Below are positions 1-8,845 of a stretch of 64,000 nt of DNA, in pieces. Each line of letters starts with the position of its first letter. Position 1 is the stretch's first letter. The translations under genes were made by a program, and so were the position numbers. This DNA is from JAJCYL01 sp963664285 (GTDB taxonomy: Bacteria > Bacteroidota > Bacteroidia > Cytophagales > Cyclobacteriaceae), in the NCBI GenBank assembly GCA_963664285.2, contig CAXXNX010000056.1, positions 28,491-92,490 on the forward strand, given 5' to 3'. Below the pieces are notes generated by a model that ran no database searches, was not told the origin of the DNA, and saw nothing but the letters and a program-made list of their open reading frames with translations.

Positions 1-1012
1 GAAAAAGAGAAATGCTATCTAAACGGTACCGAGTTCCCAGGTGATATCGATTTTGGTGTATTCAAAAAAGGAAGCCCTCTTCCTAATATACTCTTTCAAC
101 TACGCGGAATTCTGGGGGGAATCGGTCTTCAAAGACATCAGATTCGGAGAGGCTGTATCTTTTTACTGGACACATTTCCATAAGAAAGCCGACTTCAGCA
201 AGGTAAAATTCGAGGGCGATGCCTCGTTTATCGAAACTATTTTCGCACAAGAAATAGAATTTGAGAAAGCTACGTTTGAAAAGATAACTATCTTTGATGG
301 CTGCAAATTCAATAAACAAGCCTCATTTTTTCGTATCCGTCTTATCAAGGATTTACGCTTCATTGACATAGAGTGTAACTCGATTATAAATGCCAATTTC
401 CTAGAAACACCAATTGAAAATGCTCGTTTTCAAAATATTAAATGGCAGAGGGACGGTGGTGGTGAAGATGCTCGCTATAAAATTCCGCAAGAGGATGATA
501 CATCGAAATTAATGGCTGTCGCTGAGTTTTATCGACAAATGAAACGCAAGAACAAGGAGGAGTACCATGAAACCGACACTTCACTTTGGCACTTCGCGGA
601 AAAGGAAACTCAACTTAAGTATCTTATTAAACCACTTTTGCCAATCTCATTTCGATCGATATTTATTTTGCTGTACAAAATTTTCAGTTTTCGATTTATA
701 TTTCTTTTGCTGTACAAAATTTTTAGTGGCTACGGTGAGTCCCCTCGCCGTGCTTTGATTTGGCTATTCATTCTTATCACTGTGCCGTTTCTCGTTCTTG
801 CCGCCCCTCTCTTACCGTCGTTTATTGCTCATGCTGACTTAGCAGTATTCAAAAATACCTTGACATCATGGATGTACTACCTCCCTTTAACAAAATCAGA
901 TATCGACAGTCCAACTTGGCTTGAAACCCTACTAAGACTCACTAGCAAACTTTTCATTACCATACAATCAGTATTGTTTGGTTTCGCGCTTCGCAACAAA
1001 TTCAGAAGGTAA
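1..1012 (+). CDS. pentapeptide-repeat-like membrane protein, 5' end off-window and frameshifted
   Basis: The first two thirds are rich in alternating aromatic positions (F-x-x-x-x-F patterns such as ADFSKVKF and ASFIETIF), typical of degenerate pentapeptide-repeat beta-helices. The last third has hydrophobic segments and ends with ALRNKFRR. A C-terminal membrane part with a GYGESPRRAL-type lead-in is common in pentapeptide proteins that resemble ion-channel modules. The frame is open from the GTG at 41, but pentapeptide-like sequence (NGTEFPGDIDFGVF) is read upstream in another frame from base 1. The two frames join at the run of six A near 65-71, so the gene probably starts outside the window and carries a 1-nt indel. 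Just before the membrane part, a stretch encoding FxLLYKIFS is duplicated in tandem (about 655-725). Function is unknown; a membrane-anchored scaffold or channel is only an inference. Confidence 0.6.
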
Positions 1013-1143
1013 ATCGCAAAGGTGAATCGAAAAGAAGTTGATTTTTAGATGCCAAGGGATATGTCCCCCACATTTTTTCAAATATGATCCTAAAATGACA
1101 ACAATTGACCTCTGCTTAGCATTATTGCGTGCAAATTGCGTGC

Positions 1144-1183
1144 AAATAAAAAGGCAGCCACGAATATTAACTCGTAACTGCCT
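1144..1183 (-). terminator. terminator downstream of tRNA-Asn
   Basis: Read on the minus strand, AGGCAGTTACGAG pairs with TTCGTGGCTGCCT (two G-U pairs) around a short loop and is followed by TTTTTAT. It lies about 12 bases past the tRNA-Asn 3' end, in the right place for its rho-independent terminator. Confidence 0.7.
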
Positions 1184-1194
1184 GATTATCAAAG

Positions 1195-1268
1195 CTCCCC
1201 CTCTTGGACTCGAACCAAGGACCTACTGATTAACAGTCAGCCGCTCTAACCAACTGAGCTAAGGGGGA
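1195..1268 (-). tRNA. tRNA-Asn (GTT)
   Basis: The minus strand folds as a complete cloverleaf: acceptor TCCCCCT/AGGGGGA, D arm GCTC...GAGC, anticodon loop CTGTTAA giving GTT, and T arm CTTGG-TTCGAGT-CCAAG. The discriminator base is G and no CCA is encoded. Length is 74 nt. Confidence 0.95.
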
Positions 1269-1490
1269 GTATCCGATCTGAAAAACGGAGTGCAATATTA
1301 GTAGACAACCTGCTTTTCTACAATAGCGCATCGCAAAATTCTTATTACGAATCGGCAAGAGTTCACCTCGAGGAATTAGAACCAGAAGGTTAATAGGATT
1401 CTAACAAGAAAATGCGAGGGGTCTATAGAAAAAGTGGCTGCTAAGGTCAACCTCTGCGACTACCTGCCTAGTCTGGACTTGCCGTAAGTA

Positions 1491-2874
1491 TTAATCACTG
1501 CCAGCATTCTTATCGGCAATCTTTTTCAGCTCACTATCAATAAAGGCCCTGTCTAACCACCGACCTCTTAACATCACACCCTGGATTTGCTTCATATTGG
1601 CTATGTCATTCAAAGGGTTAGAGTTGAGAAGAATAAGGTCTGCGCTTGCGCCCTCACTTACCTGGCCAAAATCACCTTCGCGATCAAAAAATTTAGCAAC
1701 ATTGGCAGTACCCGCCTTTAGCACATCATAGGGTGTCAAACCCGCATCAATCATTCCCTGCATCTCATGCTGAATAGAAAAACCGGGAACATTGAAAACC
1801 TGGGGTGCATCAGAGCCAAGTAGCAAGCCATATCCCTTATCATTCAGAGCTTTTATAAGCTTTCTGCGCATATTGTTAAATGTCTCCCACTGGCTTGCAT
1901 TATATTCTTCGTTATTGAGCATATTATTTTTGGCACTAGCCCAATTATTAATGGTGGATTGTGGCAGGTATTTCATCTCCTGCTGGGAAGTGTACTTCTC
2001 AGCAGGTGTTGGTGAAGCCCAGCGGTCGAAAAGTGTTTGAGTAGGTACCACCCCACACCTTGTGTTCGACGGTCATCGCAATCAGATCATCAATTAGCGA
2101 TTCATCCAAATCGTAAGCAAAGCTCATTCCAAAGAAATCATTCCTGGTAACGTCCAAACCCTTTTCCGGAGGTACTAAACCTCTAATAAAGCCGTCCACA
2201 TGATCGATCGATCCATACTTGGATACCATCGCGTGCCGCACACCTACTTCGACCGGAACATGACCGCTATAGCCAATACCTACTTCATTGGCAGTAACGA
2301 TCATGGCGTCAAACACATCAAGCTTAATGCCCGGATGAATTTTCAAAAAATCATAACCGGCCCGTTTATGTGCCCTCACTAGTGAATCTGCCATTTCCTC
2401 CGTGGGAACGGAATTTCCATTCATAGAAGGGCTGGAAGTCCAGATAGTGGGCCCCAAAACTTTATCATTTAAAACATCTTCTCTCAACTGAAGATGAGAA
2501 GGATGTCCCAGCATTCCCCTGATAGTAGTAATACCATTCGACAGGTAAAGAAACAGCACATCATTCACATCAAGAGAAGATTCCGGATTGGGAATATGGG
2601 CATGCATCTCTGCTATTCCCGGAACCAAGTATTTACCGGCTCCATTGATCACTGTGGATTTACTCCCTTTATTTACTTCATTGGCAGCTGCAATTCTATG
2701 GATCTTACCATCCCTGACAATCACCGATTGACCTTCGATCACTGCTTCTGAAGTCATTGGTATAACATTGACATTTTCGAATATGGTCTGTTCAACATCT
2801 TGCTCTTGTGTAGAAGCCGGTTGGCAGGAATAGAAACATACAGGAATTATTAGTAAAATAATCTGCGATAGCAT
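1491..2874 (-). pseudogene. amidohydrolase-family lipoprotein, disrupted by IS30 and by a frameshift
   Basis: This is a metal-dependent amidohydrolase (imidazolonepropionase/prolidase-like, cyclic amidase superfamily). The N-terminal part has a lipoprotein signal ending in SCQP, the small beta-sandwich, PGIAEMHAHIP with the metal-binding HxH, GYSGHVP, and DHVDGF. The C-terminal part has LLLGSDAP (the metal Asp) and the typical GQVSEGASADLILLNSNPL tail. The two parts lie in different frames that meet at a CCCC run (2051-2054). Removing one base there restores reading through VEHKVWVVPTQ. An IS30 insertion at 2877 also removed the original first two codons: the flank beyond the IS supplies ATG-AAA directly before the present ATG, giving MKMLSQII, a normal signal-peptide start. 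The gene has lost its ribosome-binding site and promoter, and its frame. Confidence 0.85.
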
Positions 2875-2925
2875 TTTGTAAGTTCAAGTAATAAGTGCAA
2901 TTTTCCTTTGTAGCACTTTGTAAGT

Positions 2926-3931
2926 TCAAGTAATAAGTGCAATTTTCCTTTGTAGCACTTGCTTTGCGTTTAGGTAATTAAATTTTCTAACAGGGCGTTC
3001 ATTGATTTTGTTTTCAACAACTTTGATTTGCTCCTCTGTAACAAATCTAATATCTGTTTTCTTAGGATAAAACCTTCTGATTACCCCAATCCTATTTTCA
3101 ACTGTCCCTTTATCCTGACTAGTATAGGGACGAGTGAAATAGGCATCCACATCAAGGGATTGAGCAATCAACTCATGTTTAGAAAATGCCATATCATTAT
3201 CAAAAGTGAGTGTTTCCAGTTTGTGTTTATCCTGAGAGAGTTCCTCCACAATAGCTTCGGCCATTTGATCGGCATTTTTACTGTGCATCTTTCTGATTCT
3301 GGTAAAAAGACTTGCTCGGTCTGTCATCACCAACAAAGAGCCTTTGTGGTTTTTACCCATCATTGAAATCGACTTCTATATCTCCCAATCGTTCCCTTTT
3401 GTTAATGATCTGGGGTCGCTGTTCAATTGATACCCTATTCGGGATAATACCTCTACGATCTTTTCTGTTTCCTCGTTTGTGCCTTCGTTTGCCATGTTTT
3501 AGATATGTGTATAGTTGTTTGTATTCTTGGTTCTCCTGGTGGTTGGTGTGCTTACATTCCCATATCCATTGGTAAATCCATTCATGGCTAAGTGGACATT
3601 CTCTCGTTTTCTTTCCCTGATGGCTGATCAATTCAGGACTCCATCTATCTTCTTGGAGCCGGTTAACTATCCAGTCTTTCATGGGTTTGGTGAAAATCAC
3701 TCTTTTTGGCTTTTCTTGATGACGAAGATTGGTCCTCCTTTGTGCATTTGCTGTTCGATAGACACCAGCTCCCCTACCTCTTGAACCCACATTTCGCTTA
3801 AGCTCACGTGAGATCGTAGACGGGTGAAAATGAACGATACAGGCAATCTCCTTTTGAGTAGCTCCTGTTTTCAATAATGCTTCAATTTGATACCTTTGAT
3901 CAATACTGAGATGTGTGTAGTTTTTTGACAT
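2926..3931 (-). pseudogene. IS30 transposase (inner copy), frameshifted
   Basis: Compared with the intact copy at 43848-44852, this gene has an added G at about 3365, inside codons for the first catalytic Asp region (VDLMMG becomes VDFNDG and stops). The N-terminal half (HTH, SIDQRYQIEALLK) and the C-terminal half (FDND and TVENRIG, carrying the second D and the E of the DDE triad) remain readable in two frames. The product should be inactive. The likely start is the ATG of MSKNY at 3931. Confidence 0.85.
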
Positions 3932-3960
3932 TTTGCAATCCAAAGATTGCACTGCTCAGG

Positions 3961-4008
3961 CAATTGAAGGATGAAAAAGCCCTTAAAAGCTTTTTCATCC
4001 TTCAATTG
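3961..4008. promoter_or_regulatory. 20-bp perfect hairpin upstream of IS30 transposase
   Basis: CAATTGAAGGATGAAAAAGC is followed, after 8 nt, by its exact reverse complement. It lies between the IS end and the transposase start, and recurs at about 5032-5079 and, with two base changes at the stem base, at about 44882-44930. The position suggests a block on transcription or translation entering from outside the element; this role is inferred. Confidence 0.6.
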
Positions 4009-4024
4009 CACTTATTAGTTGATC

Positions 4025-5002
4025 TCAGCCTTGCTTTGCGTTTAGGTAATTAAATTTTCTAACAGGGCGTTCATTGATTTTGTTTTCAACAACTTTGATT
4101 TGCTCCTCTGTAACAAATCTAATATCTGTTTTCTTAGGATAAAACCTTCTGATTACCCCAATCCTATTTTCAACTGTCCCTTTATCCTGACTAGTATAGG
4201 GACGAGTGAAATAGGCATCCACATCAAGGGATTGAGCAATCAACTCATGTTTAGAAAATGCCATATCATTATCAAAAGTGAGTGTTTCCAGTTTGTGTTT
4301 ATCCTGAGAGAGTTCCTCCACAATAGCTTCGGCCATTTGATCGGCATTTTTACTGTGCATCTTTCTGATTCTGGTAAAAAGACTTGCTCGGTCTGTCATC
4401 ACCAACAAAGAGCCTTTGTGGTTTTTACCCATCATTAAATCGACTTCTATATCTCCCAATCGTTCCCTTTTGTTAATGATCTGGGGTCGCTGTTCAATTG
4501 ATACCCTATTCGGGATAATACCTCTACGATCTTTTCTGTTTCCTCGTTTGCGCCTTCGTTTGCCATGTTTTAGATATGTGTATAGTTGTTTGTATTCTTG
4601 GTTCTCCTGGTGGTTGGTGTGCTTACATTCCCATATCCATTGGTAAATCCATTCATGGCTAAGTGGACATTCTCTCGTTTTCTTTCCCTGATGGCTGATC
4701 AATTCAGGACTCCATCTATCTTCTTGGAGCCGGTTAACTATCCAGTCTTTCATGGGTTTGGTGAAAATCACTCTTTTTGGCTTTTCTTGATGACGAAGAT
4801 TGGTCCTCCTTTGTGCATTTGCTGTTCGATAGACACCAGCTCCCCTACCTCTTGAACCCACATTTCGCTTAAGCTCACGTGAGATCGTAGATGGGTGAAA
4901 ATGAACGATACAGGCAATCTCCTTTTGAGTAGCTCCTGTTTTCAATAATGCTTCAATTTGATACCTTTGATCAATACTGAGATGTGTGTAGTTTTTTGAC
5001 AT
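4025..5002 (-). CDS. IS30 transposase (outer copy), C-terminus replaced
   Basis: IS30-family DDE transposase with the N-terminal helix-turn-helix (THLSIDQRYQIEALL), VDLMMG, FDNDMAFS and TVENRIGVIRRF catalytic motifs all present. The reading frame runs out of the element at NAKQG because the inner IS30 inserted near the end, so nine residues present in the intact copy are missing. It may or may not remain active; the catalytic core is whole. Confidence 0.75.
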   Translation of the reverse strand: MSKNYTHLSIDQRYQIEALLKTGATQKEIACIVHFHPSTISRELKRNVGSRGRGAGVYRTANAQRRTNLRHQEKPKRVIFTKPMKDWIVNRLQEDRWSPELISHQGKKTRECPLSHEWIYQWIWECKHTNHQENQEYKQLYTYLKHGKRRRKRGNRKDRRGIIPNRVSIEQRPQIINKRERLGDIEVDLMMGKNHKGSLLVMTDRASLFTRIRKMHSKNADQMAEAIVEELSQDKHKLETLTFDNDMAFSKHELIAQSLDVDAYFTRPYTSQDKGTVENRIGVIRRFYPKKTDIRFVTEEQIKVVENKINERPVRKFNYLNAKQG

Positions 5003-5183
5003 TTTGCAATCCAAAGATTGCACTGCTCAGGCAATTGAAGGATGAAAAAGCCCTTAAAAGCTTTTTCATCCTTCAATTGCACTTATTAGTTGATCTCAGC
5101 TTTTCATCTGTTTTGATTTAATAAAGAATAAGCAATTAAACTTACAAATAAGCAAAATATCTGGAATATCAATAGCTCGAAAC

Positions 5184-5210
5184 AAAAAAGCCATGCGAGG
5201 TCGCATGGCT
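5184..5210 (-). terminator. terminator after the DUF2911 gene
   Basis: AGCCATGCGA and TCGCATGGCT form a 10-bp perfect stem that, on the minus strand, is followed by six T. It lies 25 bases after the DUF2911 stop codon. Confidence 0.85.
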
Positions 5211-5234
5211 GTATAAATAAATCTTAGCGTGTGA

Positions 5235-5765
5235 TTATTGGATGGGGACTGATACTCTGGTGTCATCCCAACTGATGACCAAATCAGCTCCATTACTTGA
5301 AGTCTCAAAATTCAGTGCCAACTGATCAACTATGGTATCCAATTTTTGTGGAATAATTTTAATTCTTACCACATCTAAGGCATGATTAGGTTCAAACGCT
5401 CCCCATTGCCCCAATTCACTGTTCAACACCACTAACCACTCATCCTTATCCGGAATAGTGTACAACCTGTAACTACCTTTTTCGACTTCCTTGCCCCCAA
5501 ATCTCACATTTCCACCAAAGGTGATCTCACTAGCCTCATCAGCTCCTGTTCGCCAATATTGACCATACTTAACCACATTTTCAAATATGGTTCTTCCATT
5601 CTTATAGGGTCTTGAATAGTTAATGTTCAAATCAAGGCTTTCGGTTATAAATGTCGTAGTTGCCTGTGGGCTTATTCTTCTCTCGTTCTCAGTTAAAAAC
5701 TTGAACGCTACAAAACCAATAATACCCATCACACAGATCATTACCACTAAAAATACCCTCTTCAT
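5235..5765 (-). CDS. DUF2911 family membrane-anchored protein
   Basis: A 176-residue protein with one N-terminal hydrophobic segment (about residues 3-22) and a soluble domain containing INYSRPYKNGRTIFE, YGQYWRTGADEASEITF and GSYRLYTIPDKDEW. These are characteristic of DUF2911, common in Bacteroidota and of unknown function. The Met at 5765 was chosen because it is preceded by a GGTGGG-type sequence and starts the signal anchor; an upstream in-frame start would add 22 atypical residues. The gene ends in a strong terminator. Before the IS30 insertion its neighbour downstream was the amidohydrolase. Confidence 0.85.
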   Translation of the reverse strand: MKRVFLVVMICVMGIIGFVAFKFLTENERRISPQATTTFITESLDLNINYSRPYKNGRTIFENVVKYGQYWRTGADEASEITFGGNVRFGGKEVEKGSYRLYTIPDKDEWLVVLNSELGQWGAFEPNHALDVVRIKIIPQKLDTIVDQLALNFETSSNGADLVISWDDTRVSVPIQ

Positions 5766-6031
5766 CCCACCGTATAATAATAGCTCGTTTTTCAAAACGC
5801 AACGTAGCATAATTCGTGCCAAATAGCACAATCAATGCAGATATTGCTAATAAAATTGTTCCTGCCACGCATTTTAGAACACGCAAGATCAAGAGACGAA
5901 GCCGCGAGATATAAGTAAGCCTGTGGGCAGGACATAATTTTTAGAACGTTCATTACGCTTCAACCTACTGTCTTCCGACTTCAGACATGACCACTAAAAT
6001 TTTATGTTATTTAAATGAGGGATAACTAATC

Positions 6032-6441
6032 TTACATCATTTTCATTGCATGCGGCATTTCCTTCACTTTTCGTTGTAATCGGCCCTGACTGATCGTTTT
6101 TTTATCTGACACCATTGCTATCAGATCATCTGTAGCTCTTTTTGAAAACCCTAATCGCATAGCAATGTCCTGGCAAAAGAGGACTTCACCTGGTAACACT
6201 TTACCATCTACCAGCATCAGCATGATACTCTCGGTAAGGTATTCCACTGATTTTTCATAAGATAAAGCCCCAACGAACCAATGGGTACCGGATCGTTAAT
6301 TAGTTCATCAATAATGCCTGGTTCCACCTTATTTCTTAAACAAATTTTTTCAATGAACTCCCTTTCCTGGTCAGCGAACTCTTTGTCCGCCAGGGCAAGT
6401 AACACCAGTATCTTTAGCTTCTTTCGCAGAATTTGATTCAT
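6032..6441 (-). pseudogene. TerB-like protein, frameshifted
   Basis: Two overlapping frames together make a helical protein of about 136 residues like the TerB tellurite-resistance/co-chaperone fold: LKILVLLALADKEFADQEREFIEKIC in the first half and LTESIMLMLVDGKVLPGEVLF in the second. Acidic ADKEFADQE and DGKVLPGE sit where TerB binds metal. The frames join at CCCC (6268-6271); one more C would restore SLGALSYEKSVEYLTES. It ends in a Met/Lys-rich tail. It is divergent from the helicase gene and overlaps its leader. Confidence 0.75.
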
Positions 6442-6525
6442 CTCTGGCCATTCTCAATTTTTGAAGTTACAAAAAATAAATCTGCGGCTAATTATTCATA
6501 TGAGTTGGTTGTAAATTGCACTCAT

Positions 6526-8784
6526 ATGAGTAACGCAGGAGGCGATTATTTAGCAGAGCTTAACCCCCCTCAACGAGAGGGAACAGTTAACACGGAAGGT
6601 CCCTGCATGATCATTGCCGGGGCTGGTTCGGGCAAGACGAGAGTGCTCACTTATCGCATTGCCCATCTAATTGAACATCACCAGGTTGATCCTTTCAATA
6701 TCATGTCCCTCACCTTCACTAACAAGGCAGCCAGGGAAATGCGCAATAGGATAGAAAAAGTGGTCGGTTCGGATGCCCGGAATATCTGGATGGGCACCTT
6801 TCATTCAGTGTTTGCCCGCATTCTCCGAGCAGAGGCAACCAAATTGGGGTATCCAAGCAACTTCACCATTTACGATACTGATGATACAAAGTCATTGATC
6901 AAAATAATTGTAAAGGAGAAAGGGTTGGATGATAAGGTCTATAAACCCAATCTAGTTTACAGTCGAATTTCAGGGGCCAAAAATCGGTTGGTTTCGTGGC
7001 AGGAATATTTGAAAAATCCTGTTTATCGTGCGGACGACATCGAGAATGGAAAGCCCAAAATGGCTGAGATCTATAAAACTTATGTCCGGCGCTGTTTCAA
7101 AGCCGATGCCATGGATTTCGACGACCTCCTTTTTAATACCAATGTCCTTTTTCGAGATTTTCCTGATGTGCTTAACAAGTACCAGCAACGTTTTCATTTC
7201 ATCATGGTTGATGAGTTCCAGGATACAAACATTTCACAATACCTGATCACCAGAAAGTTAGCTGCGGTACGCCGAAATATTTGCGTGGTGGGTGATGATG
7301 CTCAGAGCATTTACGGTTTTCGTGGTGCCGATATACAAAACATTCTCAATTTTGAGAAAGACTACCCTGACCTGAGAATTATCAAGTTAGAACAGAACTA
7401 TCGCAGTACTCAAAATATTGTTAATGCGGCCAATTCTGTTATTAATAATAATAAAGCGCAGCTGCGAAAAGAGATCTGGACGGCCAACGAAAATGGTCAC
7501 CAACTCGAATTACTAAAAGCGATATCTGATAATGAAGAGGGTAAATTAGTGGCCTCGGCAATTTTTGAAGAAAAAGTTAACCACCAATTAAGAAACACGG
7601 ACTTTGCCATCCTCTACCGCACCAATAGCCAGTCCAGGGCTATGGAAGAAGCCCTGCGTCGTATGAATATTACGTATAAAGTTGTAGGAGGTGTATCATT
7701 CTATCAACGCAGAGAAATTAAGGACATCCTGTCCTACCTGAGATTCGTTGTCAATCAAAATGATGAGCAAGCATTAAGGCGAATTATCAACTTGCCCAAG
7801 CGTGGCATAGGTCCTTCAACGGTCGATAAAATGGTGGTGGCTGCATTTGATCATGATATGAATCTGTGGGAAGTGATCGATAACGCAGAAAGTTTTCTGA
7901 GTGGCCGGTCTGCCAATGCGACTCGTGATTTCACCATTATGATACACAGCTTCATGATATCGGCACAAAAGAAAGATGCCTATGAAGCAGCCGCTCACAT
8001 TGCAAAAAACTCAGGCTTACTTAAAGACCTCTATGAGGACAAAACAGTTGAAGGGTTAAATCGTTATGAGAACGTTCAGGAATTACTGAACGCCATCAAG
8101 GAATATGTTGATAATCCTGAGGTTGAAGAGAAAAGTCTTGGTGCATTCTTGCAAGAAATAGCGTTGGTGACAGATGCTGATAATGACAAGAATACTGATG
8201 AGTCCGTTACTTTGATGACCATCCATTCAGCGAAGGGACTGGAATTTAAATACGTATTTATAGTTGGCATGGAAGAAGACCTCTTTCCCTCGCAAATGAT
8301 GCTCAGCAGCAGGGCTGACCTTGAGGAAGAAAGACGACTCTTTTACGTGGCTTTGACCAGGGCTGAAAAAAGAGTCTATCTTAGTTATGCCCTCAATCGC
8401 TATCGCTTTGGTAGATTGAAGAATTGTGAACCAAGCCGATTTCTTGAAGAAATCGATCCGCAGTATATCAGGGTGAATAGAACTCTAAACGCCAAGGGGC
8501 CTGTTGCTACTTCTAATTATGCTAAAAACCTGGTTTCAGGAATTAATCAGCAGCAAAAAAGAACTATTGTCCGAAAAACTAATTACCAACCTTCACTGGA
8601 TTTCAAACCGAGTGATACCAGTAACCTGGTAGAAGGAATGAAAGTAGAGCATCCCAAATTCGGTTTCGGCACCGTGAAACAAATGGATGTACTGGGATCC
8701 CAAAGGAAAGCTCGTGTAGTGTTTGATGAAGTTGGTGAAAAGACACTACTTCTAGCATTTGCCAAACTCAAAATACATGATTGA
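6526..8784 (+). CDS. uvrD: ATP-dependent DNA helicase UvrD/PcrA
   Basis: Superfamily 1A 3'-5' helicase acting in nucleotide excision and mismatch repair and in clearing stalled replication. Motifs are in order: Q-motif LNPPQREG, Walker A AGAGSGKT near residue 35, TFTNKAAREM (Ia), VDEFQDTN (II), GDDAQSIYGFRGA (III), LEQNYRST (IV), TIHSAKGLEF (V) and FYVALTRAEKRVYLS (VI). The C-terminal region ends with a Tudor-like segment (VEHPKFGFGTVKQM...ARVVFDEVGEKTL) as in PcrA. The 752-residue length is normal. The ATG at 6526 was chosen because the family begins just before LNPPQ; the 31 residues upstream overlap the TerB gene and look non-coding. Confidence 0.93.
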   Translation: MSNAGGDYLAELNPPQREGTVNTEGPCMIIAGAGSGKTRVLTYRIAHLIEHHQVDPFNIMSLTFTNKAAREMRNRIEKVVGSDARNIWMGTFHSVFARILRAEATKLGYPSNFTIYDTDDTKSLIKIIVKEKGLDDKVYKPNLVYSRISGAKNRLVSWQEYLKNPVYRADDIENGKPKMAEIYKTYVRRCFKADAMDFDDLLFNTNVLFRDFPDVLNKYQQRFHFIMVDEFQDTNISQYLITRKLAAVRRNICVVGDDAQSIYGFRGADIQNILNFEKDYPDLRIIKLEQNYRSTQNIVNAANSVINNNKAQLRKEIWTANENGHQLELLKAISDNEEGKLVASAIFEEKVNHQLRNTDFAILYRTNSQSRAMEEALRRMNITYKVVGGVSFYQRREIKDILSYLRFVVNQNDEQALRRIINLPKRGIGPSTVDKMVVAAFDHDMNLWEVIDNAESFLSGRSANATRDFTIMIHSFMISAQKKDAYEAAAHIAKNSGLLKDLYEDKTVEGLNRYENVQELLNAIKEYVDNPEVEEKSLGAFLQEIALVTDADNDKNTDESVTLMTIHSAKGLEFKYVFIVGMEEDLFPSQMMLSSRADLEEERRLFYVALTRAEKRVYLSYALNRYRFGRLKNCEPSRFLEEIDPQYIRVNRTLNAKGPVATSNYAKNLVSGINQQQKRTIVRKTNYQPSLDFKPSDTSNLVEGMKVEHPKFGFGTVKQMDVLGSQRKARVVFDEVGEKTLLLAFAKLKIHD

Positions 8785-8845
8785 CATCTGTGTAATCAAC
8801 TGACTAAGTTTGATTAATTTTAGACAGTCTCGATTCTAGCACATC

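Larger units (their letters stand above)
2919..4029 (-). mobile_element. inner IS30-family element, inserted in the outer IS30
   Basis: A full-length copy of 1111 bp from TGTAAG to CTCAGC, flanked by the 3-bp duplication CTT (2916-2918 and 4030-4032), 42 bp inside the end of the outer element. It is one base longer than the other copies because of an extra G at about 3365, which breaks its transposase frame. Confidence 0.88.
2877..5100 (-). mobile_element. outer IS30-family element, split by a second IS30
   Basis: The outer copy consists of 2877-2918 plus about 4030-5100; joined, these make an element of 1110 bp. It begins TGTAAGTTCAAG and ends GATCTCAGC, with imperfect terminal repeats sharing TAATAAGTGCAA. 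The target duplication is TTT (2874-2876 and 5101-5103). It sits at the start codon of the amidohydrolase gene. Its transposase gene lost the last nine codons when the inner copy inserted. Confidence 0.85.

Noticed and set aside
1038..1229. Open frame ending PPLGLEPRTY
   Set aside because: The end is a shadow of tRNA-Asn, and the rest is intergenic.
5689..5892. 67-codon frame with a hydrophobic start, MILRVLKCVAGTILLA
   Set aside because: Half of it overlaps the DUF2911 gene in another frame and it has no recognisable domain; possibly a decayed N-terminus, but not supportable.
6497..6535. Repeated TCATATGAGT as an operator for uvrD
   Set aside because: Only two short copies, one over the start codon; no regulator family is suggested.
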